From Afipia sp. (GTDB lineage Bacteria > Pseudomonadota > Alphaproteobacteria > Rhizobiales > Xanthobacteraceae), in assembly GCA_017308575.1 (NCBI GenBank), contig JAFKEQ010000003.1, positions 992,001-1,056,000 on the forward strand: a stretch of 64,000 nucleotides of DNA, in the 5' to 3' direction. Every line of letters starts with the position of its first letter. The first letter of the stretch is position 1. Below are positions 18,898-29,366 of the stretch, one piece after another. The position numbers were made by a program, and so were the translations under genes. The notes beneath the pieces are model-generated. The model did no database searches. It saw only the letters and a list, made by a program, of their open reading frames with translations, and was not told the DNA's origin.

Positions 18898-20976
18898 ATG
18901 ACCAAGATTCTCATCGACGGCAAAGAGATCGACGTCCCGGCCGAGTACACGCTGCTTCAGGCGTGCGAGGCGGCGGGCGCCGAAATTCCGCGTTTCTGCT
19001 ATCACGAACGTCTGTCCATCGCCGGCAACTGCCGCATGTGCCTGATCGAAGTGAAGGGCGGGCCGCCGAAGCCTGTGGCGTCGTGTGCGCAGAACGTGCG
19101 CGACTTGCGGCCCGGGCCGAACGGTGAATTGCCGGCAATTTTCACGCGCTCGCCGATGGTGAAGAAGGCCCGCGAAGGCGTGATGGAATTCCTTCTGATC
19201 AACCATCCGCTCGACTGCCCGATTTGCGATCAAGGCGGCGAGTGCGATCTGCAGGATCAGGCGATGGGCTACGGCGTCGATACCAGCCGTTTCGCCGAGA
19301 ACAAGCGCGCGGTGGAAGACAAGTACATCGGCGCGCTGGTGAAAACGTCGATGACCCGCTGCATCCAGTGCACGCGCTGCGTCCGCTTCACCACCGAAGT
19401 GTGCGGCGTGCCGGAGATGGGCCTTACCGGCCGCGGCGAAGACGTCGAGATCACCACCTATCTCGAAAGTGCGCTGACCTCCGAATTGCAGGGCAACCTC
19501 GTCGACATCTGCCCGGTCGGCGCGCTGACCTCGAAGCCTTATGCGTTCGCGGCGCGTCCGTGGGAGCTTGGCAAGACCCAGTCCATCGACGTGATGGATG
19601 CGGTGGGCTCGGCGATCCGCGTCGATACGCGCGGCCGCGAGGTGATGCGCATCCTGCCGCGCATCAATGAGAACGTGAACGAGGAATGGATTTCCGACAA
19701 GACGCGCCACATCGTCGATGGTCTGCGTACCCAGCGTCTTGACCGTCCGTATGTCCGCGACAACGGCAAGCTGCGCGCGGCCTCGTGGAACGAGGCCTTT
19801 GCGAAAATCGCCGCGGCGGTCGCCCGTTCCGACGGCAAGCGTATCGGCGCGATCGCGGGCGATCTCGCTGCGGTCGAGGACATGTTCGCGCTGAAGGATC
19901 TGCTCGCGCAGTTCGGCTCCAAGAATTTCGCGACCCAGGACGGCGCCGCGTTCGATCCGAAGGTGGGCCGCGCGTCCTACATCTTCAATCCGACCATCGC
20001 CGGCATCGAACAGGCGGACGCGCTGCTGATCGTTGGCTCCAATCCGCGCAAGGAAGCGGCGATCCTCAACGCGCGGATTCGCAAGCGCTGGCGCACCGGC
20101 AATCTCAAGATCGGCGTGATCGGCGAGAAGGCCGAACTGACTTACGATTACGATCATCTCGGCGCGGGTACCGATACGCTGAGCGATCTTGCGGCGGGCA
20201 AGCATTCGTTCGCGGATGTGCTGAAGAACGCAAAGAACCCGATCGTGCTGGTGGGATCTGGCATTGCCGGACGCCATGACGGCGCGGCCGTGCTGGCGCT
20301 GGCGGCGAAGCTCGCGGCGGATTTCGGCGCGCTCAAGGATGGCTGGAACGGCTTCGGCGTTCTGCATAAGGCCGCCTCGCAGGTCGGCGCGCTCGATCTC
20401 GGCTTCGCGCCGGGCACAGATGGCCTGGGCGTCGCGCAGATGACCACGTTCGGCACGCTCGACGTGCTGTTCTCGCTGGGCGCGGACGAGATCGCGCCTG
20501 CCGACGGCACATTCGTTGTCTACATCGGCACCCACGGCGACAAGGGCGCGCACCGCGCCGACGTGATCCTGCCGGGCGCGGCCTACACCGAGAAGGCCGG
20601 CATCTACGTCAACACCGAAGGCCGCGTGCAGATGGCCAACCGCGCCGCATTCCCGCCGGGCGATGCCCGCGAGGACTGGGCGATCATCCGCGCGCTGTCC
20701 GAAGCGCTGGGCAAGAAGCTGCCATACGACTCGCTGGCGCAATTGCGTCAGGCGATGTTCAAGGCGGTGCCGCACCTGATGCGGATCGACCAGATCGAGG
20801 CAGGCGATGCGGCGGGCGTGAAGGCGCTTGCAGCGCGCGGCGGCGCGGTCGAGAAGGGCGCGTTCAAGAGCCCGGTCGAAGACTTCTACCTGACCAACCC
20901 CATCGCGCGGGCGTCCGCCGTGATGGCCGAATGCTCAAAGCTCGCCTCCGGGCAGCTCCTGACGGCAGCGGAGTGA
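18898..20976 (+). CDS. nuoG: NADH-quinone oxidoreductase subunit G
   Basis: NuoG (75-kDa subunit) carries several iron-sulfur clusters in the NADH module. The 692-residue protein has an N-terminal 2Fe-2S ferredoxin domain (Cys34, 45, 48, 63). A His-ligated 4Fe-4S motif follows ([18 protein letters not shown]), then a CIQCTRC...CPVGAL 4Fe-4S motif and a molybdopterin-oxidoreductase-like C-terminal domain. ATG 18898 has GCGGAG 8 bases upstream; GTG 18889 overlapping the nuoF stop is an alternative. Confidence 0.97.
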   Translation: MTKILIDGKEIDVPAEYTLLQACEAAGAEIPRFCYHERLSIAGNCRMCLIEVKGGPPKPVASCAQNVRDLRPGPNGELPAIFTRSPMVKKAREGVMEFLLINHPLDCPICDQGGECDLQDQAMGYGVDTSRFAENKRAVEDKYIGALVKTSMTRCIQCTRCVRFTTEVCGVPEMGLTGRGEDVEITTYLESALTSELQGNLVDICPVGALTSKPYAFAARPWELGKTQSIDVMDAVGSAIRVDTRGREVMRILPRINENVNEEWISDKTRHIVDGLRTQRLDRPYVRDNGKLRAASWNEAFAKIAAAVARSDGKRIGAIAGDLAAVEDMFALKDLLAQFGSKNFATQDGAAFDPKVGRASYIFNPTIAGIEQADALLIVGSNPRKEAAILNARIRKRWRTGNLKIGVIGEKAELTYDYDHLGAGTDTLSDLAAGKHSFADVLKNAKNPIVLVGSGIAGRHDGAAVLALAAKLAADFGALKDGWNGFGVLHKAASQVGALDLGFAPGTDGLGVAQMTTFGTLDVLFSLGADEIAPADGTFVVYIGTHGDKGAHRADVILPGAAYTEKAGIYVNTEGRVQMANRAAFPPGDAREDWAIIRALSEALGKKLPYDSLAQLRQAMFKAVPHLMRIDQIEAGDAAGVKALAARGGAVEKGAFKSPVEDFYLTNPIARASAVMAECSKLASGQLLTAAE

Positions 20977-20986
20977 ATGTGATCCG

Positions 20987-22057
20987 ATGACCGAATTCTT
21001 CGCTAGCGATCTCTGGACGGGTTACCTCTGGCCGATCATCATCATGGTCGCGCAGAGCGTGCTGCTGCTCGTGGTGCTGCTGGTCGCGATCGCCTACATC
21101 CTGCTGGCCGACCGCAAGATCTGGGCGGCGGTGCAGATCCGCCGCGGCCCGAACGTGGTGGGTCCATGGGGCCTGCTGCAATCCTTCGCGGACCTTTTGA
21201 AGTTCGTTCTCAAGGAACCGACCATCCCGGACGGCGCCAACAAGGCCGTTTTTCTGCTCGCTCCGCTGATTACCTGCGTATTGGCTCTCGCGGCGTGGGC
21301 GGTGATCCCAGTCAACCTCAACTGGGTGATCGCCGACATCAATGTCGGCATCCTCTACATCTTCGCGATTTCGTCGCTGTCGATCTACGGCATCATCATG
21401 GCCGGCTGGTCGTCGAACTCGAAGTATCCGTTCCTTGCGGCGCTTCGCTCCGCCGCGCAGATGGTGTCCTACGAAGTCTCCATCGGCTTCGTCATCATTA
21501 CGGTTCTGCTGTGCGTCGGCTCGCTGAACCTGACAGCTGTGGTCGAGGCGCAGCACACGCGCGGTCTTGCCAACCTGATCGGCCTGCCGTGGCTGACATT
21601 CCTGAACTGGTACTGGCTGCCGCTGTTGCCGATGTTCGTGGTGTTCTACGTCTCGGCGCTGGCGGAAACCAACCGTCCGCCATTCGATCTGGTCGAAGCT
21701 GAATCCGAACTGGTTGCCGGTTTCATGACGGAGTACGGCTCGACGCCGTACCTGCTGTTCATGCTCGGCGAGTATGTCGCGATCTGCACGATGTGCGCGC
21801 TCGGCGCGATCCTGTTCATGGGCGGCTGGCTGCCGCCGGTCGATCTGCCGCCCTTCAACTGGGTACCGGGCGTGATCTGGTTCGCGCTCAAGCTGTTTTT
21901 CATGTTCTTCATGATCGCGATGGCGAAGGCGATCGTGCCGCGCTACCGCTACGACCAGCTCATGCGGCTGGGCTGGAAGGTTTTCCTCCCGCTGTCGCTT
22001 GTGATGGTGGTTATCGTTGCGGGCGTTCTGCAGTTCGCCCACCTGGCGCCGAAGTGA
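20987..22057 (+). CDS. nuoH: NADH-quinone oxidoreductase subunit H
   Basis: NuoH is the membrane subunit forming the quinone channel. The 356-residue protein has about eight membrane helices and the conserved cytoplasmic segments [21 protein letters not shown] and [20 protein letters not shown] (acidic quinone-site loop), plus RYRYDQLM near the C-terminus. It starts 10 bases after nuoG. Confidence 0.98.
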   Translation: MTEFFASDLWTGYLWPIIIMVAQSVLLLVVLLVAIAYILLADRKIWAAVQIRRGPNVVGPWGLLQSFADLLKFVLKEPTIPDGANKAVFLLAPLITCVLALAAWAVIPVNLNWVIADINVGILYIFAISSLSIYGIIMAGWSSNSKYPFLAALRSAAQMVSYEVSIGFVIITVLLCVGSLNLTAVVEAQHTRGLANLIGLPWLTFLNWYWLPLLPMFVVFYVSALAETNRPPFDLVEAESELVAGFMTEYGSTPYLLFMLGEYVAICTMCALGAILFMGGWLPPVDLPPFNWVPGVIWFALKLFFMFFMIAMAKAIVPRYRYDQLMRLGWKVFLPLSLVMVVIVAGVLQFAHLAPK

Positions 22058-22064
22058 GGGCATC

Positions 22065-22553
22065 ATGGGTATAGCAAGCACAGCCAATTCGCTTCTGCTG
22101 AAAGAGTTCGTCTCGGCGTTCGTTCTCGCCATGCGTTACTTCTTCAAGCCGAAGCCAACCCTGAACTATCCTTTCGAGAAGGGGCCGATTTCGCCGCGCT
22201 TTCGCGGCGAGCATGCGCTGCGCCGCTATCCAAACGGCGAAGAGCGTTGCATCGCCTGCAAGCTCTGCGAGGCGATCTGCCCGGCGCAGGCCATCACCAT
22301 CGAGGCCGGTCCGCGCCGTAACGACGGCACGCGCCGCACGGTGCGTTACGACATCGACATGGTGAAGTGCATCTATTGCGGCCTGTGTCAGGAAGCCTGC
22401 CCGGTGGACGCCATCGTGGAAGGGCCGAATTTCGAATTCGCGACGGAAACGCGCGAGGAGCTTTACTATGACAAGGCGAGACTGCTCGCCAATGGTGACC
22501 GCTGGGAGCGCGAGATTGCGAAGAATATCGAACTCGATGCGCCGTACCGGTGA
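22065..22553 (+). CDS. nuoI: NADH-quinone oxidoreductase subunit I
   Basis: NuoI (23-kDa subunit) carries clusters N6a and N6b. The 162-residue protein has two 4Fe-4S ferredoxin motifs, [15 protein letters not shown] and [15 protein letters not shown], and the N-terminal [17 protein letters not shown] block. ATG 22065 follows nuoH by 7 bases, with GAGGG upstream. Confidence 0.98.
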   Translation: MGIASTANSLLLKEFVSAFVLAMRYFFKPKPTLNYPFEKGPISPRFRGEHALRRYPNGEERCIACKLCEAICPAQAITIEAGPRRNDGTRRTVRYDIDMVKCIYCGLCQEACPVDAIVEGPNFEFATETREELYYDKARLLANGDRWEREIAKNIELDAPYR

Positions 22554-22562
22554 GGTGAGGGT

Positions 22563-23201
22563 ATGATCGGTCCCGCACTCTTCTTTTATCTGTTCGCAGG
22601 CGTCTGCGTGGCGTCCGCCATCATGGTGGTGACGGCGCGCAATCCCGTGCACTCGGTCCTGTTCCTGATCCTCGCGTTCGTGAACGCGGCCGGGCTGTTC
22701 ATGCTGCTCGGTGCCGAATTTCTCGCGATGATTCTGATCGTCGTTTACGTCGGCGCGGTCGCGGTGCTGTTTCTGTTCGTCATCATGATGCTCGACGTCG
22801 ATTTCGCCGAACTGCGGCAGGGCTTCATCGAATATCTGCCAGTCGGCCTCCTGATCGGCGCGGTATTCCTCGCCGAACTGCTGCTGGTCGCGGGTGGCTG
22901 GGTGCTCAACCCGAACATTTCGAAGGCGATCACGTCGCCGATCCCGGGCACGGTGTCCAACACCGAGGCGCTGGGCCTCGTGCTCTATACGAAGTACCTG
23001 CCGTACTTCCAGCTCTCGGGCATGGTGCTGCTGGTCGCGATGATCGGCGCCATCGTGCTCACGTTGCGCCACAAGCCGAGCGTCAAGCGCCAGAGCATCC
23101 CGGTGCAGAACGCGCGCACCAAGGCGGCGGCGATGGACGTGCGCAAGGTCGCCGCGGGGCAGGGCCTGCAGGATGCGGATTCCGGGGAGTGGGTGAAATG
23201 A
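22563..23201 (+). CDS. nuoJ: NADH-quinone oxidoreductase subunit J
   Basis: NuoJ is an antiporter-side membrane subunit. The 212-residue protein has five membrane helices, with the conserved [20 protein letters not shown] and the broken helix region [20 protein letters not shown] polar C-terminal tail follows the last helix. The stop overlaps the nuoK start (ATGA). Confidence 0.96.
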   Translation: MIGPALFFYLFAGVCVASAIMVVTARNPVHSVLFLILAFVNAAGLFMLLGAEFLAMILIVVYVGAVAVLFLFVIMMLDVDFAELRQGFIEYLPVGLLIGAVFLAELLLVAGGWVLNPNISKAITSPIPGTVSNTEALGLVLYTKYLPYFQLSGMVLLVAMIGAIVLTLRHKPSVKRQSIPVQNARTKAAAMDVRKVAAGQGLQDADSGEWVK

Positions 23202-23506
23202 CGATCGGCCTCGGTCACTATCTGGCTGTCGCAGCCATTCTGTTCACCACTGGCATCCTCGGCATCTTCCTCAACCGGAAGAATGTCATCGTCATCCTGA
23301 TGTCGGTCGAACTCATTCTTCTGGCCGTGAACATCAACCTCGTGGCGTTCTCGTCGTTCCTCGGCGACCTTGTCGGGCAGGTGTTCGCGCTGCTGGTGCT
23401 GACGGTCGCCGCCGCGGAGGCCGCGATCGGCCTCGCCGTGCTGGTGGTGTTCTTCCGCAATCGTGGCTCGATTGCGGTCGAAGACATCAATCTGATGAAG
23501 GGCTAA
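23198..23506 (+). CDS. nuoK: NADH-quinone oxidoreductase subunit K
   Basis: A 102-residue, three-helix subunit. The two membrane glutamates important for proton pumping are visible in [15 protein letters not shown] and [12 protein letters not shown]. It starts inside the nuoJ stop codon. Confidence 0.97.
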   Translation: MTIGLGHYLAVAAILFTTGILGIFLNRKNVIVILMSVELILLAVNINLVAFSSFLGDLVGQVFALLVLTVAAAEAAIGLAVLVVFFRNRGSIAVEDINLMKG

Positions 23507-23513
23507 TGGGGCA

Positions 23514-25601
23514 ATGATTCAGGCCATCGTTTTCCTGCCGCTGATCGGCGCGCTGATCGCGGGTGTGATCACACTGATCGGGGCGCATGCGCGCAACCCG
23601 AGCGGCGACGAGATGGATCACGCGCATGGCGCTCATGGCCATGACGATCACGGTCACGACGCGGCGCATGCCAACACGGCTCATGATCATGCGCATGACG
23701 ACCATGGCCATGACGATCACGGCCCGGTCGAACCGCCGGCTGCCGGTTCGCGCACGGCCGAAGTCATCACCACGGCGCTACTGCTGATCTCTGCCGCGCT
23801 GTCATGGATGACGCTGGTCGATGTCGGTTTCATGCATCACGATGCACGCGTCCATCTTCTGACCTGGATCGGCTCGGGCGATCTCGTTGTGAACTGGGCG
23901 CTGCGCGTCGACACGCTCACGGCGGTGATGCTCGTTGTCGTGACGTCGGTGTCGTCGCTCGTGCATCTCTATTCGATCGGCTACATGCATGAAGATCCGG
24001 CCCGTCCGCGCTTCATGGCCTATCTGTCGCTGTTCACCTTCGCGATGCTGATGCTGGTGACCGCCGACAACCTCGTGCAACTGTTCTTCGGCTGGGAAGG
24101 CGTGGGTCTCGCGTCCTACCTGCTGATCGGATTCTGGTTCCAGAAGCCGTCCGCCAACGCTGCCGCCATCAAGGCATTCGTGGTCAACCGCGTCGGCGAT
24201 TTCGGCTTCGCGCTCGGCATCTTCGCAATCTTCGCGCTGGTGGGGTCGACCGATTTCGACACCATCTTCGCGGCGGCACCCGGCCTGACCGGCAAGACCA
24301 TCCACTTCTTCCGCTGGGATGTCGATGCACTGACCCTGACCTGCCTGTTCCTGTTCATGGGCGCGATGGGCAAGTCCGCGCAGTTCCTGCTGCACACCTG
24401 GTTGCCGGACGCGATGGAAGGTCCGACGCCGGTGTCCGCGTTGATCCACGCGGCGACGATGGTCACCGCCGGCGTGTTCATGGTCGCGCGCCTGTCGCCG
24501 TTGTTCGAACTGGCGCCGAACGCGCAGGCGTTCGTGATGCTGATCGGCGCGACCACGGCGATGTTCGCGGCCACCGTCGGCCTCGTGCAGAACGACATCA
24601 AGCGCATCATCGCTTACTCGACCTGTTCGCAGCTCGGCTACATGTTCGTGGCGATGGGAGCGGGGGCCTATTCGGTCGGCATGTTCCACCTGTTCACCCA
24701 CGCCTTCTTCAAGGCGCTGTTGTTCCTCGGCGCAGGCTCCGTGATCCACGCGATGCATCACGAGCAGGACATCCGCAACATGGGCGGCCTGAAGGATCGC
24801 ATTCCGTTCACCTACATCACGATGATCATCGGCACCTTGGCGCTGACCGGCTTTCCGCTCACGGCGGGTTATTTCTCCAAGGACGCCATCATCGAGTCGG
24901 CCTTTGTCGCGCATAATCCGTTCGCGCTTTACGGCTTCCTTTGCACGGTCGTCGCGGCGGGCCTGACCTCGTTCTATTCATGGCGTCTGATCTTCAAGAC
25001 GTTCCATGGCGAGCCGCATGACAAGCATCACTACGACGCGGCGCATGAAAGCCCGTTCGTGATGCTGATTCCGCTCGGCGTGCTGGCGGCCGGCTCGATC
25101 CTCGCGGGCTTCCCGTTCAAGGAGTTGTTCGCAGGCCACGGCATCGAGGAATTCTTCCGCGAGTCGCTGAAGATGAATCCGAAGATCATCGAGGAGATGC
25201 ATCACATTCCGGCGACGATCGCGTTCCTGCCGACGGTGATGATGGTGGTGGGCTTCTTCGTCTCGTGGCTGTTCTACATCCGCAAGCCGTACCTGCCGGT
25301 CGAACTCGCGAACCAGCAGCCGCTGCTCTACAACTTCTTCCTCAACAAGTGGTACTTCGACGAACTGTACGACATCATCTTCGTGCGTCCGGCGAAGTGG
25401 CTCGGCCGCTTCCTCTGGAAGAAGGGCGACGGCTTCCTGATCGACGGCTTCGGGCCTGACGGCGTTTCCGCCCGTGTGCTCGACGTGACGCGCAACGTGG
25501 TGAAGCTGCAGACCGGTTATCTCTATCACTATGCCTTTGCGATGCTGATCGGCGCGGCCGGTCTCATCACCTGGTTCATCTTCGGTCTTGGGGGCCACTA
25601 A
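23514..25601 (+). CDS. nuoL: NADH-quinone oxidoreductase subunit L with His-rich loop
   Basis: NuoL is the distal antiporter-like proton-pumping subunit with the long lateral helix. The 695-residue product has [17 protein letters not shown] (key Glu), [20 protein letters not shown] and the C-terminal amphipathic helix plus anchor. Between the first and second membrane helices it carries an unusual segment of His, Asp and Gly at residues 36-69 with 13 histidines in 34 positions (bases 23619-23720). This is low-complexity and probably metal-binding. The stop overlaps nuoM (TAATG). Confidence 0.97.
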   Translation: MIQAIVFLPLIGALIAGVITLIGAHARNPSGDEMDHAHGAHGHDDHGHDAAHANTAHDHAHDDHGHDDHGPVEPPAAGSRTAEVITTALLLISAALSWMTLVDVGFMHHDARVHLLTWIGSGDLVVNWALRVDTLTAVMLVVVTSVSSLVHLYSIGYMHEDPARPRFMAYLSLFTFAMLMLVTADNLVQLFFGWEGVGLASYLLIGFWFQKPSANAAAIKAFVVNRVGDFGFALGIFAIFALVGSTDFDTIFAAAPGLTGKTIHFFRWDVDALTLTCLFLFMGAMGKSAQFLLHTWLPDAMEGPTPVSALIHAATMVTAGVFMVARLSPLFELAPNAQAFVMLIGATTAMFAATVGLVQNDIKRIIAYSTCSQLGYMFVAMGAGAYSVGMFHLFTHAFFKALLFLGAGSVIHAMHHEQDIRNMGGLKDRIPFTYITMIIGTLALTGFPLTAGYFSKDAIIESAFVAHNPFALYGFLCTVVAAGLTSFYSWRLIFKTFHGEPHDKHHYDAAHESPFVMLIPLGVLAAGSILAGFPFKELFAGHGIEEFFRESLKMNPKIIEEMHHIPATIAFLPTVMMVVGFFVSWLFYIRKPYLPVELANQQPLLYNFFLNKWYFDELYDIIFVRPAKWLGRFLWKKGDGFLIDGFGPDGVSARVLDVTRNVVKLQTGYLYHYAFAMLIGAAGLITWFIFGLGGH

Positions 25602-27112
25602 TGACAACCTGGCCCGTTCTTTCCGTCACGACGTTCCTGCCGGTTGTCGGCGCGATCCTCATTTATGTGATGGCTCGCGGCGGCGACGAGGCGGCCAGCC
25701 GCACCGCGCGCTGGATCGCGCTGTGGACCACCATCGTCACCTTCGCGGTGTCGGTCATTCTTGTGATGCGGTTCGATCCGTCGAATCCCGGCTTTCAGTT
25801 CGTCGAGAAGGCGCCCTGGCTCGCCAACACCATCACCTATCACATGGGCGTGGACGGCATCTCGCTGCCGTTCGTGTTCCTGACCACGGCGCTGATGCCG
25901 TTCTGCATTCTGGCGAGCTGGAAATCCGTCAAGTCGCGCGTGCGCGAATACATGATGGCGTTCCTGTTCCTCGAAACGCTGATGGTCGGCACGTTCTCCG
26001 CGCTCGACCTCGTGCTGTTCTATCTGTTCTTCGAGGGCGGCCTGATCCCGATGTTCCTGATCATCGGCATCTGGGGCGGCCCGCGCCGCGTCTACGCCAG
26101 CTTCAAGTTCTTCCTCTACACGTTCCTCGGCTCGGTGCTGATGCTGCTCGCCATCATGGCGCTGTATCTCAACGCTGGCACCACCGACATTCCGACGTTG
26201 ATGCACACCGCCGTGCCGCGCAGCCTGCAGACATGGGCGTGGCTGGCGTTCTTCGCGTCCTTCGCGGTGAAGATGCCGATGTGGCCGGTGCACACCTGGC
26301 TGCCGGATGCGCACGTGGAAGCGCCGACGGCGGGCTCCGTGGTGCTGGCGGCGATTCTCCTGAAGATGGGCGGCTACGGCTTCCTGCGTTTCTCGCTGCC
26401 GATGTTCCCGCTGGCGTCGCATGATTTCGCGCCGCTGGTGTTTTCGATGTCGGCCATCGCGATCGTCTATACGTCGCTGGTCGCGCTCATGCAGGAAGAT
26501 ATCAAGAAGCTGATCGCTTACTCGTCCGTCGCGCACATGGGCTTCGTCACCATGGGCATCTTCGCGGGCACCATGCAGGGGGTCGCGGGCGGCGTGTTCC
26601 AGATGGTGTCGCACGGCATCGTGTCGGGCGCGCTCTTCCTTTGCGTCGGCGTGATCTACGACCGGCTGCACACCCGCGAGATCGCGGCCTATGGCGGCCT
26701 CGTGAACCGGATGCCGCTTTATGCCTTTGTATTCCTCGTGTTCACCATGGCCAATGTCGGCCTGCCGGGCACCTCGGGTTTCGTCGGCGAATTCATGACG
26801 CTGCTCGGTACCTTCAAGACCAGCATTCCGACCGCGTTCTTCGCCACCCTCGGCGTGATCCTGTCGGCGTGTTATGCGCTATGGCTCTATCGCAAGGTGG
26901 TGTTCGGCGTGCTCGACAAGCCGTCGCTGGCAGGCATCAAGGATCTGACGCTGCGGGAAGGGGTCATCCTCGCGCCGCTGGTGATCCTCACCATTCTGTT
27001 CGGTGTGTATCCGAAGCCGATCCTCGATATGTCGGCGGCCTCGGTGCAGCAGCTTGTCACCAACTACAACACAGCCATCACCGCCGTGAAAGCGGCGGCG
27101 CTGGTTCACTAA
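25601..27112 (+). CDS. nuoM: NADH-quinone oxidoreductase subunit M
   Basis: An antiporter-like proton-pumping membrane subunit of 503 residues. The conserved glutamate is in [18 protein letters not shown], and the lysine-containing helix region is [19 protein letters not shown]. About 14 membrane helices. Starts on the last base of nuoL. Confidence 0.98.
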   Translation: MTTWPVLSVTTFLPVVGAILIYVMARGGDEAASRTARWIALWTTIVTFAVSVILVMRFDPSNPGFQFVEKAPWLANTITYHMGVDGISLPFVFLTTALMPFCILASWKSVKSRVREYMMAFLFLETLMVGTFSALDLVLFYLFFEGGLIPMFLIIGIWGGPRRVYASFKFFLYTFLGSVLMLLAIMALYLNAGTTDIPTLMHTAVPRSLQTWAWLAFFASFAVKMPMWPVHTWLPDAHVEAPTAGSVVLAAILLKMGGYGFLRFSLPMFPLASHDFAPLVFSMSAIAIVYTSLVALMQEDIKKLIAYSSVAHMGFVTMGIFAGTMQGVAGGVFQMVSHGIVSGALFLCVGVIYDRLHTREIAAYGGLVNRMPLYAFVFLVFTMANVGLPGTSGFVGEFMTLLGTFKTSIPTAFFATLGVILSACYALWLYRKVVFGVLDKPSLAGIKDLTLREGVILAPLVILTILFGVYPKPILDMSAASVQQLVTNYNTAITAVKAAALVH

Positions 27113-27128
27113 GGGCGGGACTGGGTTC

Positions 27129-28556
27129 ATGAGCTTCGCAGGACATTCGCTGCTCCCGGTGCTGCCGGAACTGGTACTCGCCGCCAGCGCCATGGTGCTT
27201 TTGATGGTAGGGGCGTTTCGCGGCCAGCAGACGACCTCGGCGGTCACCTCGCTCGCGGTGATCGCGCTGATCGTCACCGGCGTCCTCGAACTGTGGCTGC
27301 CGGGCGGAAAGCTGACCACCTTCGGCGGCAGCTTCATCGTCGATGACTTCGCGCGGTTCCTCAAAATCCTTGCGCTGATCGGCTCGGGCACCGCGCTGAT
27401 CCTGTCGCGCGGCTATCTCGCGCAGCAGGCGAAGATTTTCGAATACGCCATCCTGATCATGCTTTCGACCGTCGGCATGATGGTGCTGATCTCCGCCGGC
27501 GATCTCATCATGCTGTATCTTGGCCTCGAACTGATGAGCCTCGCGCTCTATGTCGTGGCCGCCAGCCATCGCGACGACGCGAAGTCCACCGAAGCAGGCC
27601 TGAAGTATTTCGTGCTCGGCGCGCTGTCGTCCGGCATGCTGCTGTATGGCGCATCGCTGGTGTACGGCTTCACCGGCACCGTCAGCTTTGCTGGCATTGC
27701 GGCGGAAGCCAAGAGCGGCAATGTCGGCCTGCTGTTCGGCCTTGTGTTCCTGCTGACGGGACTGTGCTTCAAGGTGTCCGCTGTGCCGTTCCACATGTGG
27801 ACGCCGGACGTTTATGAGGGGGCGCCGACGCCGGTGACCGCGTTCTTCGCGTCCGCGCCGAAGGTTGCCGCGCTTGCAGTGTTCACCCGCGTCGCGCTGA
27901 CCGCGTTCCCGGGCATCGTGCCGCAGTGGCAGCAGATCGTGGTGTTCGTTTCCATCGCATCGATGGCGCTCGGTTCCTTCGCCGCCATCGGGCAGAAGAA
28001 CATCAAGCGCCTGATGGCCTATTCGTCCATCGGCCACATGGGCTTCGCGCTGGTCGGTCTTGCGGCGGGGACGCAGCAGGGCGCGCAGGGCGTGCTGGTC
28101 TATATTGCGATCTATGTCGCGATGACGCTCGGCACCTTCGCCATCATCCTCGCTATGAAGCGCAACGGGCAGCCGGTCGAGACCATCAGCGATTTCGCGG
28201 GCCTGTCGCGGACCAATCCGGTTCTGGCGTTCCTGTTTGCGATGCTGCTGTTCTCGCTGGCGGGTGTTCCGCCGCTGGCCGGATTCTTCGGCAAGTTCTA
28301 CGTGTTCCTCGCCGCGGTGAATGCCGGTCTGTTCACGCTCGCGGTTCTTGGCGTGCTGACCAGCGTGATTGGCGCGTTCTACTATCTCTCCATCGTCAAG
28401 GTGATGTACTTCGACGAGCCGAAGGGCGCGATGGAGCCGGCGAGCGGCGAACTGCGGTTCGTGCTGGCCGTCGCGGGCGTCTTCAATGTCCTGTTCTTCG
28501 TCTATCCCGCGCCGCTGGTGAATGCCGCCACGGTTGCAGCGAAGTCGCTCTTTTAA
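27129..28556 (+). CDS. nuoN: NADH-quinone oxidoreductase subunit N
   Basis: The third antiporter-like subunit, 475 residues, about 14 helices. The conserved Glu lies in LYLGLELMSLALYVV, with FKVSAVPFHMWTPDVYEGAPTPVT as the functional loop. The stop overlaps the birA start (TAATG), so downstream genes are probably co-transcribed and coupled. Confidence 0.98.
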   Translation: MSFAGHSLLPVLPELVLAASAMVLLMVGAFRGQQTTSAVTSLAVIALIVTGVLELWLPGGKLTTFGGSFIVDDFARFLKILALIGSGTALILSRGYLAQQAKIFEYAILIMLSTVGMMVLISAGDLIMLYLGLELMSLALYVVAASHRDDAKSTEAGLKYFVLGALSSGMLLYGASLVYGFTGTVSFAGIAAEAKSGNVGLLFGLVFLLTGLCFKVSAVPFHMWTPDVYEGAPTPVTAFFASAPKVAALAVFTRVALTAFPGIVPQWQQIVVFVSIASMALGSFAAIGQKNIKRLMAYSSIGHMGFALVGLAAGTQQGAQGVLVYIAIYVAMTLGTFAIILAMKRNGQPVETISDFAGLSRTNPVLAFLFAMLLFSLAGVPPLAGFFGKFYVFLAAVNAGLFTLAVLGVLTSVIGAFYYLSIVKVMYFDEPKGAMEPASGELRFVLAVAGVFNVLFFVYPAPLVNAATVAAKSLF

Positions 28557-29365
28557 TGGCGTTCGCGCTCGGTCCGCGGGCGCGCGCCCAAAGCACCCGT
28601 CTGGAAGCGTTCGACAGCATCGGTTCCACCAATGCCGAAGCCCTGATCCGGGCGCGGCAGGGTGAGCGGGGCCCGCTCTGGCTGGTGACGGATCAGCAAA
28701 CTGCTGGACGGGGCCGCCGCCAGCGCGCATGGATATCTCCGCGCGGCAACCTTGCGGCTACGATCCTCGAAGCCATCGATGTTCAACCTGCCGTCGCGGC
28801 GACGCTTGGCTTTGCGGCCGGGCTCGCGCTTGAGGCGGCCTTGCAGGCCGTCAGTCTGGAATCTCGCATGCGCTCGGGCGGCTCCGCCAACACCACGTTT
28901 CTCCTGAAATGGCCCAATGACGTTCTCGCCGGGCGCGAGAAGTTGTCCGGCATTTTGCTGGAAGCGGAAACCGTCGGCGATACGCTCGCGGTGGCGGTCG
29001 GCATGGGTACCAACGTGGTGTCAGCGCCCGAAGGCACGCCTTATCCCGCGACGTCGCTGGCCACGCTCGGCATCGATGTCGGCGCGGAAGATCTGTTCAT
29101 GGCGCTGTCGGACGCATGGACTGAGTATCGCGGCATCTGGGACAACGGCCGGGGCTTTTCCGATATTCGCCGTCTGTGGCTGGAGCGCGCCGCCGGGCTT
29201 GGCGAAGCGGTGTCCATCCAGTCGGGCAGCGGCAGTGTCGAAGGGATCTTCGAGACCATCGATGACGCAGGGTGTCTGATCGTCGCGGGCCGTGACGGCA
29301 AGCGCACGCCGATTGCCGCCGGCGATGTGCATTTCGGCTCGGTCAAATCGTCGGGAGCAATTTGA
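28556..29365 (+). CDS. birA: Biotin-[acetyl-CoA-carboxylase] ligase
   Basis: Attaches biotin to the carboxyl carrier protein of acetyl-CoA carboxylase. The 269-residue protein has the catalytic-domain motifs SIGSTNAEA, AGRGRRQRAWISPRGNLA (biotinyl-AMP loop) and LKWPNDVLAGREKLSGILLE. It ends with the small SH3-like C-terminal domain. The N-terminal winged-helix repressor domain of E. coli BirA is absent, so it is a ligase only. Starts on the final base of the nuoN stop codon. A birA gene after nuoN is a common alphaproteobacterial arrangement. Confidence 0.94.
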   Translation: MAFALGPRARAQSTRLEAFDSIGSTNAEALIRARQGERGPLWLVTDQQTAGRGRRQRAWISPRGNLAATILEAIDVQPAVAATLGFAAGLALEAALQAVSLESRMRSGGSANTTFLLKWPNDVLAGREKLSGILLEAETVGDTLAVAVGMGTNVVSAPEGTPYPATSLATLGIDVGAEDLFMALSDAWTEYRGIWDNGRGFSDIRRLWLERAAGLGEAVSIQSGSGSVEGIFETIDDAGCLIVAGRDGKRTPIAAGDVHFGSVKSSGAI

Positions 29366-29366
29366 T

